The notes under the pieces were generated by a model. That model made no database searches. It saw only the letters and a list, made by a program, of their open reading frames with translations, and was not told the DNA's origin. A stretch of DNA of 64,000 nucleotides from Nonomuraea thailandensis (GTDB lineage: Bacteria > Actinomycetota > Actinomycetes > Streptosporangiales > Streptosporangiaceae), in contig NZ_JAMZEB010000002.1 of the NCBI RefSeq assembly GCF_024172165.1, positions 7,972,501 through 8,036,500 on the forward strand, in the 5' to 3' direction. Positions 51,199-59,000 of this stretch are shown one piece after another (position 1 is the first letter of the stretch; the number at the start of each line of letters is the position of its first letter). Both the position numbers and the translations under genes were made by a program.

Positions 51199-51693
51199 AT
51201 GACGACGCCGCCCCGCGTACGCCGGAACAGCGCAGGCTCCGGTGGCCCGGTAGTGCTCGACGACCTGTCCAAGCAGATCATCGAGCAGCTCCAGGCCGAC
51301 GGGCGCAAGCCCTACGCGGCGATCGGGAAGGCGGTGGGCCTGTCCGAGGCCGCCGTACGCCAGCGCGTCCAGCGGCTCCAGGACGCCGGCGTCATGCAGA
51401 TCGTCGCGGTCACCGACCCGCTCACGCTCGGGTTCCCCCGCCAGGCCATGATCGGCGTCAACTGCGAGGGCGACCTGGAGAAGGTGGCAGACGAGCTGGC
51501 GAACATCGAGGAGATCGACTACGTCGTGCTCACGGCCGGCTCCTTCGACGTGATCGTCGAGGTGGTCTGCGAGGGTGACGGGCACCTGCTGGAGATCCTC
51601 AGCAAGATCCGCGCCATCCCCGCCGTACGGGCCACCGAGTCGTTCGTCTACCTCAAGCTGCGCAAGCAGACCTACTCCTGGGGCACCCGCTAG
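51199..51693 (+). CDS. Lrp/AsnC regulator of the polyamine operon
   Basis: The 164-residue protein has an AsnC helix-turn-helix (PYAAIGKAVGLSEAAVRQRVQRL, about 38-60) and a RAM domain (DYVVLTAGSFDVIVEVVCEGDGHLLEIL). ATG 51199 has AGGAGG upstream. It is divergent from the aldehyde dehydrogenase/pot operon and is probably its regulator. The final codons and stop are part of a 19-bp tandem duplication. Confidence 0.9.
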   Translation: MTTPPRVRRNSAGSGGPVVLDDLSKQIIEQLQADGRKPYAAIGKAVGLSEAAVRQRVQRLQDAGVMQIVAVTDPLTLGFPRQAMIGVNCEGDLEKVADELANIEEIDYVVLTAGSFDVIVEVVCEGDGHLLEILSKIRAIPAVRATESFVYLKLRKQTYSWGTR

Positions 51694-51712
51694 CTCCTGG
51701 GGCACCCGCTAG
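51675..51712. repeat. 19-bp tandem duplication holding two opposing stop codons
   Basis: The same 19 bp (CTCCTGGGGCACCCGCTAG) occur at 51675-51693 and 51694-51712. The first copy provides the TAG stop of the rightward Lrp gene; the second provides the CTA that is the TAG stop of the leftward cyclase gene. CTAG is palindromic, so each copy could serve either gene. Confidence 0.95.
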
Positions 51713-52323
51713 CCGACCCTGGCGACCGCCCGCACGGGCGAGCCGTCGCCTCCGGCGATCCGCAGCGGGAACATCGACACCTCGATCTCCCGCTCCCCGA
51801 TCAACCGGTCGAGGCCGTACAGGTTCTCCGCGATGACCGCGTGCGCGCGCAGCAGCGCCTCGTGCGCCGGGAAGGCGTCCGCGGGTGTCGGATCCACGCT
51901 GAGCGCGTCGATCCCCACCGTACGGACGCCCCGCCCGGCCAGCAGCGCCGCGGCCTGCGCGCTGAGGAAGGGGTGGTCGCGAGCCCCGAAGGGCCATCCG
52001 GTGGCCACCAGCACGATCACCTCCGGGTCGATGTGCTCGAACCGCTCCGGCCCGATGGCCGAGCCCGCCCCCAGCCCCCGGGCGTCCACCACGACGGCGG
52101 GCCCGTGGAAGCGCTCCAGCGGCAGCTCGTCCAGCGTCGGCAGCGAGTCGTCGAGGTGGAAGGGGGCGTCCACGTGGGTGCCCGAGTGGGAGCCCAGGTG
52201 CAGGCTCAGCACGTTCACGCCGTCGCGGGCCGCGGTGAGCGCGGGGCCGACCGAGACCTCGGGGTCGCCCGGGTAGACGGGCATCCCGGTCTCGATCGGC
52301 GCCGACAGGTCGAGCAGCGTCAT
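51709..52323 (-). CDS. Cyclase/kynurenine formamidase-like hydrolase
   Basis: The 204-residue metal-dependent hydrolase of the cyclase superfamily has the signature SHSGTHVDAPFH (about 46-57) and begins LLDLSAPIETGMPVYPGDP. KynB-type enzymes hydrolyse N-formylkynurenine; other members act on cyclic amides or isatin. ATG 52323 overlaps the permease stop (TGATG); GTG 52326 is also possible. In an operon with agmatinase and an NCS1 permease, an amide or ureide substrate is more likely than kynurenine. Confidence 0.85.
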   Translation of the reverse strand: MTLLDLSAPIETGMPVYPGDPEVSVGPALTAARDGVNVLSLHLGSHSGTHVDAPFHLDDSLPTLDELPLERFHGPAVVVDARGLGAGSAIGPERFEHIDPEVIVLVATGWPFGARDHPFLSAQAAALLAGRGVRTVGIDALSVDPTPADAFPAHEALLRAHAVIAENLYGLDRLIGEREIEVSMFPLRIAGGDGSPVRAVARVG

Positions 52324-53828
52324 CACGCCACCGGCTCCACGATGGGCAGCACCGGCGTGTCGGCCGAGCGGACCAGGCGCGGCCCCTCGGGCCCGTACAC
52401 CTCGCGCGGCTCGGGGAAGAGCGCCAGCAGCACCAGGTAGAGCAGCCCGGCCACGGCCAGCCCGACCGGGAGCGAGATGTCGATCCCGCTGGCCAGGTTC
52501 CCCAGCGGCCCGACGAACTGCCCCGGCAGGTTGACGAACATCAGCGCCAGCCCGGCGGAGACCAGCCAGGCGCTGAGCCCGCGCCAGTTCCAGCCGTGCG
52601 TGAACCAGTAGCGGCCACCGCGCTGGCGCCGGTTGAACACCTGCAGCGCCTCGGGGTCGTACCAGCCACGCCGCGTCACGTAGCCGAGCATCATGATCAC
52701 CATCCAGGGTGCCGTACACGTGATGATCAGTGTGGCGAACGTGGAGATGCTCTGCGTGAGGTTCGCCGCGAAACGGCCGATGAAGATGAACACGATCGAC
52801 AGCGTGCCGATGAACACCGTGGCCTGGACCCGCGAGAAGCGGGGGAAGACGCTGGAGAAGTCGAGGCCGGTGCCGTACAACGAGGTCGTGCCGGTGGACA
52901 TGCCGCCGATCAGGGCGATGAGGCAGACGGGCACGAAGTACCAGCCGGGCGAGACCGCCAGCAGGCCGCCGACATAGTTGGGGGCGGCGGGGTCGACGTA
53001 CTGGGCGGCCTTGGTGGCGATGATCGAGGCGGTGGCCAGGCCGAAGAAGAACGGCAGGATGGTGGCGATCTGCGACAGGAACGCCGCCGCCATCACCCGC
53101 CCGCGCGGGGTGCTCGCCGGGATGTAGCGGGACCAGTCGCCCAGGAAGGCGCCGAACGAGACCGGGTTCGACAGCACGATCAGGGCCGCGCCGATGAACG
53201 AGGGCCAGAACAGGGCGTCGCCCGGCTTCACGGCGCCGGCGTACGACGGGTCGAAGTCGCCGGCGAAGGCGAACACGCCCAGCACGAACAGCAGCGACGC
53301 CGCCGCGACCGCGATCTTGTTCACGAACAGCATGAACCGGAAGCCGTACACGCAGACCACGAGCACGAGGACGGCGAAGACGCCGTACGCGACCCCGTAC
53401 GAGAAGTCGGTGTCCGGCAGCCCCACCAGCCGGTGGGCGCCGCCCACGAGCGCGTCGCCCGAGGACCACACCGAGATCGAGAAGAACGCGATCGCGGTCA
53501 GCAGCGACAGGAACGAGCCCACGACCCGGCCGTGCACGCCCAGGTGCGCGGAGGAGGACACGGCGTTGTTGGTGCCGTTGAGCGGCCCGAACAGCGACAG
53601 CGGCGCCAGGATCAGCGCCCCCGCCACCAGCCCGAGCACGGTGGCGGCCAGGCCGTGCCAGAACGACAGGCCGAACAGGATGGGAAAGGCGCCCAGCACG
53701 CACGTCGCGAACGTGTTGGCGCCACCGAAGGCGACCCTGAACAGGTCGACGGGGCGGGCGTTGCGGTCGGCGTCGGGGATGCGCTCGACGCCGTAGGTCT
53801 CGATCTCGGTGAGGGAGCCGCTGCTCAT
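52323..53828 (-). CDS. NCS1-type purine-cytosine/allantoin permease
   Basis: The 501-residue protein has about 12 helices. It carries NCS1 features: an N-terminal EIETYGVERIPDADRNARP, LFGPLNGTNNAVSSSAHLGVHGRVVGSFLS and LSNPVSFGAFLGDWSRYIP. These permeases import nucleobases, hydantoins or related ureides with Na+ or H+. It is coupled by ATGA to the agmatinase gene upstream and overlaps the cyclase downstream, so the transported compound is probably a substrate of one of them. Confidence 0.88.
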   Translation of the reverse strand: MSSGSLTEIETYGVERIPDADRNARPVDLFRVAFGGANTFATCVLGAFPILFGLSFWHGLAATVLGLVAGALILAPLSLFGPLNGTNNAVSSSAHLGVHGRVVGSFLSLLTAIAFFSISVWSSGDALVGGAHRLVGLPDTDFSYGVAYGVFAVLVLVVCVYGFRFMLFVNKIAVAAASLLFVLGVFAFAGDFDPSYAGAVKPGDALFWPSFIGAALIVLSNPVSFGAFLGDWSRYIPASTPRGRVMAAAFLSQIATILPFFFGLATASIIATKAAQYVDPAAPNYVGGLLAVSPGWYFVPVCLIALIGGMSTGTTSLYGTGLDFSSVFPRFSRVQATVFIGTLSIVFIFIGRFAANLTQSISTFATLIITCTAPWMVIMMLGYVTRRGWYDPEALQVFNRRQRGGRYWFTHGWNWRGLSAWLVSAGLALMFVNLPGQFVGPLGNLASGIDISLPVGLAVAGLLYLVLLALFPEPREVYGPEGPRLVRSADTPVLPIVEPVA

Positions 53829-54757
53829 GTCTTCTCCTGGAGCGCCAGCAGGCTGACGAGGTCGTAGGCCACGTGGGAGGCGGCGATCGAGGTGATCTCC
53901 GCGTGGTCGTAGGCCGGGGCCACCTCGACCACGTCGGCCCCGATCAGGTTCAGCCCGGCCAGGCCGCGCAGGATCTCCAGCAGCTCGCGGCTGGTGAGCC
54001 CGCCGGCCTCGGGGGTGCCCGTGCCGGGGGCGTGCGCGGGGTCGAGCACGTCGATGTCGATGGACAGGTACAGCGGGCGGTCGCCGACCCGCTGCCGCAG
54101 CAGGTCGATCACCTCGTCCAGCCCGCGCCGCAGCACGTCGGCCGCGGTCACGATGCCGAACCCGAGCCGCCGGTCCTCCTCCAGGTCCTTCTTGCCGTAG
54201 AGGGAGCCCCTGATGCCGACGTGGCTGAGCGCCTCGGTGTCGAGGACGCCCTCCTCGACGGCCCGGCGGAACGGGGTGCCGTGCGTGTACTCGGCCCCGA
54301 AGTAGGTGTCCCACGTGTCGAGGTGCGCGTCGAAGTGCACCAGCGCCACGGGGCCGTGCTTCCTGGCCGCCGAGCGCAGCAGCGGGAGCGCGATCGTGTG
54401 GTCGCCGCCGATGGTGACCAGCCTGGCGTCCAGGTCGTCGGCCGCGCCCTCGATGGTCTCGATGGCGGCGCCGATGTCGAACGGGTTGACCGCGATGTCC
54501 CCGGCGTCGGCGACCTGCACCCGCTCGAACGGGGACACGTCGAGGCCGGGGTGGTAGGGCCGCAGCAGCCGGGACGCCTCCCGTACGGCGGCGGGGCCGA
54601 ACCGGGCGCCGGGCCGGTAGGAGACGCCGGTGTCGAAGGGCACGCCCACCACCGCCACGTCCGCCCGTTCCACCTGGTCGAGGCGGGGCAGGCGGGCGAA
54701 GGTGGCGGGGCCCGCGAAGCGCGGGACCTTGCTGGAGTCGACGGGGCCGAGGTTCAT
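53825..54757 (-). CDS. speB: Agmatinase family ureohydrolase
   Basis: The 310-residue ureohydrolase has the binuclear manganese motifs GGDHT, DAHLDTWD and SIDIDVLDPAHAPGTGTPE. The THGTPFRRA segment is typical of agmatinases, which release urea from agmatine to give putrescine. Guanidinobutyrase activity cannot be excluded from sequence. It is the first gene of a leftward operon with the NCS1 permease and the cyclase, and divergent from a PucR regulator. Confidence 0.88.
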   Translation of the reverse strand: MNLGPVDSSKVPRFAGPATFARLPRLDQVERADVAVVGVPFDTGVSYRPGARFGPAAVREASRLLRPYHPGLDVSPFERVQVADAGDIAVNPFDIGAAIETIEGAADDLDARLVTIGGDHTIALPLLRSAARKHGPVALVHFDAHLDTWDTYFGAEYTHGTPFRRAVEEGVLDTEALSHVGIRGSLYGKKDLEEDRRLGFGIVTAADVLRRGLDEVIDLLRQRVGDRPLYLSIDIDVLDPAHAPGTGTPEAGGLTSRELLEILRGLAGLNLIGADVVEVAPAYDHAEITSIAASHVAYDLVSLLALQEKT

Positions 54758-54827
54758 GCGCCTCAGTGTTCGTCACGCTTCTGACCTGCGGCAATTGTGG
54801 TCGTCACGAAGTATTACGGTGTGTGTT

Positions 54828-56285
54828 GTGGCCGAGCACAAACTGACCGTGGAGGATCTCCTCCGCTCCCCCGCACTCCAGCTCCGCGTGCTGGCGGGCG
54901 AGGCCGGGCTGTCCCGCTCGGTCTCGTGGGCGCACGTCAGCGAGCTGGACGACCCGACGCCGTGGCTGCTCGGCGCCGAGGTCATCATGACGACCGGCAT
55001 CGGCGTGCCCCGCTCGGCCGCCAGGCAGCGGGCCTACCTGGAGCGCCTCGACGACGCCGGGGTCTGCGCGCTCGCCCTGTCGGCCCAGCTCCACGTGCCG
55101 CCGCTGCACCCGGCGTTCTTCGAGGCCGCCGAGGAGCGCGGCATGCCGGTGCTGGAGGTGCCGCTGGCGGTCCCGTTCATCGCGATCGCGCAGGAGGTCG
55201 CGGCGGCGCTCCAGGAGGACGCCAGCCACCGCCTCGGCGCCCAGCTCCAGGTGTTCGGCGCGCTGCGCTGGCTGGCCGCGGAGGACCTGGACACGGCCAC
55301 GCTCTTCAAGCGCCTGGAACGCCTGTCCGGCTACGACGTCTACCTGTCCACCCGCTCGGGCCGCCCCCTGCTGCCCGGCGTCCCCGTCCCCCCGCCGTCC
55401 GTCCTGCCCGCCGCGCCCGACGCCCCGCCCACGATCCCCGGCGGCTTCGTGCTGCCCGTCTCGGCCCCGGGCGGCCCCGCCGGCTACCTGGTGGCCTTCG
55501 AACGCGAGGGCGCCCGCCCCGCGGGCCTGGCCGTGGTCCAGCACATCGCCACGGTGGCCGCGCTCCAGGTCGCGATGGCCAGGCACGAGCGCGAGACCCT
55601 GCGCAGGGAGGGTGCGGAGACGCTGGCCGAGCTGCTGCAGGACCTCCTCGACCCGCCGGCCGCCCGCCGCCGCCTGGCCCGCCTCGGCCTGTCCATGGAG
55701 TCCGACACGGTGCTGCTGGTGGTGCGCGGCGTCCCCGACGACGCCCTGCGCCGCGCCATGGACGACCTGCCGCACCTGATGCTGCGCCGCGGCGACGACC
55801 ACTACCTCCTGGGCCCACCGGCGCTCGGCCCCGCCGTCGCCGCCGTACCAGGGGTCGCGGCCGGGATGAGCCGCCCCTTCCCGCCCGGGGAGCCGCTGCG
55901 GGTGGCCCAGCGGGAGGCCACCTGGGCGGCCACGCACGCCGCCGAGTCGAGCCGGTCGCTCGTCCTGTACGGCGACGACACGACCGGCCGGTGGCTGCCC
56001 GAGGATCCGGCCACGCTGGCCGCATTGGTGGAATACGTGCTGGGCAAGGTGCTCGCCTATGACGAGGCGCACAATTCCTATTTGCTGGCTTCCGTACGGA
56101 CCTGGCTGGAACATAACCGCCATATGCGCGACGCCGCCAGGGCCCTGCACGTGCATCCCAATACACTGGCCTACCGCCTGCGCCGATTCAGCGAGCTCAG
56201 CGGCCGGGACCTCGACTCCAGCGCGGCCTTCGCCGAGGTCTGGCTGGCCATCCGCGCGGCCCGCCAACTCGGCCTCCACAACTGA
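54828..56285 (+). CDS. PucR family transcriptional regulator
   Basis: The 485-residue protein has a PucR N-terminal domain (about 5-125, LTVEDLLRSPALQLRVLAGEAGL), a central GGDEF-like region and a C-terminal HTH_30 domain (HNRHMRDAARALHVHPNTLAYRLRRFSELSGRDL). PucR proteins regulate purine, ureide and amine catabolism. GTG 54828 is my best start; GTG 54819 is in frame. It is divergent from the agmatinase operon, the likely target. Confidence 0.9.
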   Translation: MAEHKLTVEDLLRSPALQLRVLAGEAGLSRSVSWAHVSELDDPTPWLLGAEVIMTTGIGVPRSAARQRAYLERLDDAGVCALALSAQLHVPPLHPAFFEAAEERGMPVLEVPLAVPFIAIAQEVAAALQEDASHRLGAQLQVFGALRWLAAEDLDTATLFKRLERLSGYDVYLSTRSGRPLLPGVPVPPPSVLPAAPDAPPTIPGGFVLPVSAPGGPAGYLVAFEREGARPAGLAVVQHIATVAALQVAMARHERETLRREGAETLAELLQDLLDPPAARRRLARLGLSMESDTVLLVVRGVPDDALRRAMDDLPHLMLRRGDDHYLLGPPALGPAVAAVPGVAAGMSRPFPPGEPLRVAQREATWAATHAAESSRSLVLYGDDTTGRWLPEDPATLAALVEYVLGKVLAYDEAHNSYLLASVRTWLEHNRHMRDAARALHVHPNTLAYRLRRFSELSGRDLDSSAAFAEVWLAIRAARQLGLHN

Positions 56286-56406
56286 GCCGGCGCTATAGTC
56301 ACCGCCCCAGTTCGGCCGCATCCGAAAACAACGCCCGATTATCCGGCATTTCATTCGGCCAAAGTCCCGTCGTATCATCGCCACAGCGGGCGAGGAGGGA
56401 CTTTCT

Positions 56407-56592
56407 ATGGCGCAACCGGCTCGCGCGGTCGGCACCGGGCTCGTGGAGCTGACCGACCTGACGCTGCTCCAGCTCGTCGAGGTGGACGAGGCGACTCTCG
56501 ACCGGGCAGTGCGCGGGATCGTCGGGCGACGAGGGCCGTGGGACCGGCTGTGGCAGGAGGACAGCGCGTCCGGCCACGGCGCCGTTCCGTGA
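56407..56592 (+). CDS. Putative RiPP precursor with an FxSxx-like leader
   Basis: The 61-residue peptide has a leader-like segment, GLVELTDLTLLQLVEVDEATLDRAVRGIV. By eye it resembles the conserved leader of FxSxx-COOH precursors. The C-terminus is GRRGPWDRLWQEDSASGHGAVP and lacks the FxSxx ending. GAGGAGGGA precedes ATG 56407, and the stop overlaps the HExxH gene (GTGA). Two Trp residues spaced PWDRLW may form the modified core. Confidence 0.65.
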   Translation: MAQPARAVGTGLVELTDLTLLQLVEVDEATLDRAVRGIVGRRGPWDRLWQEDSASGHGAVP

Positions 56593-57737
56593 CCGCCGGC
56601 ACGTACGAGCTCTGCGACCACCTGGCCGGCGGCGACCCCACACCCGCGCTGCTGGAGCGCCTCAGGGGCCTCCAGCTGGCCAGGAACCAGGTGCTCCTGG
56701 CGGCGGTGCAGCGCAGGGTGCCCGGCCACGACGCCGCCTTCCGGGCGCTCGGGCGCCTGCAGAGCGACGAGCCGCGGCTCATGGCGGAGCTGCTGCTGCT
56801 CCCCCAGGTGGGCTGCTGGGCGGTGGACGCGTTGTGGCGGCTGGACCGCGGCGAGGAGCCGGACCTGACCTACCTGGCGGCCTTCGCGGCCGGCGCCGCC
56901 ATGCGGGCCGGCCGGCGGCCGCCGCCGTTCGCCGGTCCGCTCGTCCCCGGGATGGGCACGATCACCGAGTCCGGCCTCGTGCCGATACCCGTCCTCGACG
57001 TGGCGGCGGGCCCGGCCCGGTTGTCCGTCCGTCTCGACGCGATCGACCCCTACCTCGCCGGCTACGGCAGGCGGGGCGGCGCCGATCCGGTGTGGTGGCA
57101 GCGCGAGCTGAGCCTGGCCTGGCAGGTGCTGTGCGAGCGGCATCACGCGGCGGCGGGGACGGTGGCGGAGGTCTTCACCACGCTGGTGCCCCTGGACAGC
57201 GGCGAGCGCAGCCGGCCGTTCAGCGCCACCTCCGGCTGGGCGTACGGCGCGATCGCCCTGTCGCCCCCGCCCGATCCGCTCGCGTTCGCCGAGAGCCTGG
57301 TGCACGAGGTGTGGCACCTGCTGCTCGGCGCGGTGGAGGACACGACCTCGCTGGTCGATCCCGGCGACGACCGCCGCTGGTACGCCCCGTGGCGCTCCGA
57401 CCCCCGGCCGCTGGGCGCGCTGGTGCAGGGCTGCTTCGCGAACTTCGCGATCACCGCCTTCTGGCGCACCGAGTGCGGCGTGCCGTCTCCGCGGGAGCCG
57501 GGCCGGGCGGAGACCGAGTTCGCCCACCGCCGGGCCACCACCTTCGAGGCGCTCAGCCGGGCGGCGGATTCGGGCGGCCTGACGACGGCGGGCTCGCGCC
57601 TGGTGGACGGCCTGCTGCGGCGGCTCGCCCCGTGGCTGCGCGAGCCCCTCCCCGCCGCGGCCGAGCGCCGCGCGGACGAGCTGCGGGCCGCCCATCGGGC
57701 GCGCTGGCTGGCCGCCAACCCCGGCCACTCCGTCTGA
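56589..57737 (+). CDS. HExxH-motif putative peptide-modifying enzyme (2-oxoglutarate-type)
   Basis: The 382-residue protein has a motif HEVWH at 239-243 inside ESLVHEVWHLLLGAVEDTTSLVDPG. This matches the mod_HExxH family found next to FxSxx-COOH and other radical-SAM RiPP genes. Related fused enzymes have been described as 2-oxoglutarate-dependent peptide beta-hydroxylases. GTG 56589 is coupled to the small peptide gene. No radical SAM gene is in the window, so it may act alone on the peptide. Confidence 0.75.
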   Translation: MTAGTYELCDHLAGGDPTPALLERLRGLQLARNQVLLAAVQRRVPGHDAAFRALGRLQSDEPRLMAELLLLPQVGCWAVDALWRLDRGEEPDLTYLAAFAAGAAMRAGRRPPPFAGPLVPGMGTITESGLVPIPVLDVAAGPARLSVRLDAIDPYLAGYGRRGGADPVWWQRELSLAWQVLCERHHAAAGTVAEVFTTLVPLDSGERSRPFSATSGWAYGAIALSPPPDPLAFAESLVHEVWHLLLGAVEDTTSLVDPGDDRRWYAPWRSDPRPLGALVQGCFANFAITAFWRTECGVPSPREPGRAETEFAHRRATTFEALSRAADSGGLTTAGSRLVDGLLRRLAPWLREPLPAAAERRADELRAAHRARWLAANPGHSV

Positions 57738-57801
57738 CACTCGGCACCGCGACCACGGCGGGAAACGCTCCGCACCGGAACCACGGCGGGAAGGCGTGAG
57801 G

Positions 57802-57978
57802 TCAGTCGTTCATCGGCTCGATGCCCATGTTGATGCGCCCGAACTGCGCGGCCAGCCGGGCGTGCGGATGATCCGGCAGCAACGAGTGCCGGTAGCGGTC
57901 CAGCGCCTCCTCCCGCAACCGCGCCGCGGCGTCCTTGTCGCCGTCCGCGTTGCGGTCGAGGGCGAGGACGATCGCGAC
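57802..57978 (-). pseudogene. 3' remnant of a TPR (FxsT-like) gene
   Basis: On the minus strand only about 55 codons remain: one TPR-like unit (AAARLREEALDRYRHSLLPDHPHARLAAQFGR) and the tail INMGIEPMND. The tail recalls the IEPPP-type ends of TPR/NB-ARC proteins in FxSxx loci. Everything upstream is replaced by a rightward gene fragment. The break lies near 57975. Confidence 0.55.
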
Positions 57979-58956
57979 GACGCGATCACCCCCGACCGGC
58001 TGGCCCGGCTCGGCGATCTCGCCGGGATCCTCGCGGGGTACTTCGACCGGACGGTGCGCGACGTGAGCGTGGAGACCGGCGTGCCGGAGCCGGAGCTGCG
58101 CGACTGGATCGAGACGACGTTCATCACCGAGCGGGGCACGCGCGGCACCGCCTACCGCGGCCTGACGCAGACCGCCGACATGCCCAACCCCGTGGTGGAC
58201 GCGCTGGTGGCCCGGCACGTCCTGACCGAGGAGCAGCGGGCGCGCAGCCTCTGGTACCAGCTCGGGCAGGAGCGGCTGGTCGAGGCCGTGCGCACCGCGA
58301 ACCGCGCGCACCACGTCGTGCCCGCCCGCGGCAGGCCGCAGGAGCACACGCCCGCCGACTTCCGCGCCGCCGCCGAGGCCGCGCTCGGGGAGGGCAACTT
58401 CATCTCGGCCCACCGCTTCGCCTCCGTGGCGGCCAGGCGATCGCTGGAGCAGGGCGACGAGCGGCAGTTCGCGAACCTGCTGGCGTTCCAGGCCGAGGTG
58501 TCCAGGATCGAGGGCGACCTGGAGGCGGCCAAGCAGACGCTGAACGAGGCCCGCTCGCAGTTCGAGAGCCAGCAGGACACGCTGTCCACCGTGCAGGTGC
58601 TGACCGCGCTGGCCGAGGTGTCGCTGTCGATGAGCGACGCCGAGGAGGCGGTCGAGCTGGGCCGGCAGGCGGTGGCCAGGATGCCCGGCGACGTGAGCGC
58701 CCGCACGCTCCTGGCCTACGCCCTGTGGCGGGCGGGCTCGCCGGCGGACGCGGAAGCGGCCTACAACGACGCCCTCGACCTCGACCGCAACGCCGCCCGC
58801 GCGCTCTACGGGCGGGGCCGGGTCCGCATCGCGCTGCGCGACTTCCGCGGCGCGCTGGCGGACCTGGACCGGGCGCTGGCGCTCGGCCTGCCCCGCTCGG
58901 AGGAGGACCGCGCCCGGGCCGCCAGGGAGGAGGCCCACCGCCGCCTCGGTCTCTGA
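57979..58956 (+). pseudogene. 5'-truncated STAND/TPR-type protein
   Basis: The readable protein starts abruptly at AITPDRLARLGDLAGILAGYFDRTV, continues with ETGVPEPELRDWIETTFITERGTRG and then TPR-like repeats (DVSARTLLAYALWRAGSPADAEAAYND). That first part is normally the middle of large STAND-ATPase/TPR proteins; the N-terminal sensor and NTPase halves are absent. The frame stays open left to 57796, but that part is antisense to the TPR remnant. About 325 residues could be made if a local start is used. Confidence 0.6.
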
Positions 58957-59000
58957 CCGGCCCCGGCGCGCCTCCTCCTCGACCCGCTCGCGTTCCTGGG

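Noticed and set aside
51709..52323. A tryptophan-catabolic kynurenine formamidase
   Set aside because: Only the superfamily signature is visible; no other kynurenine-pathway genes adjoin, and the operon context is amine/ureide metabolism.
57796..57978. An N-terminal extension of the rightward TPR protein
   Set aside because: That part of the frame is antisense to the FxsT-like remnant and has shadow-type composition, so it is not a genuine N-terminus.
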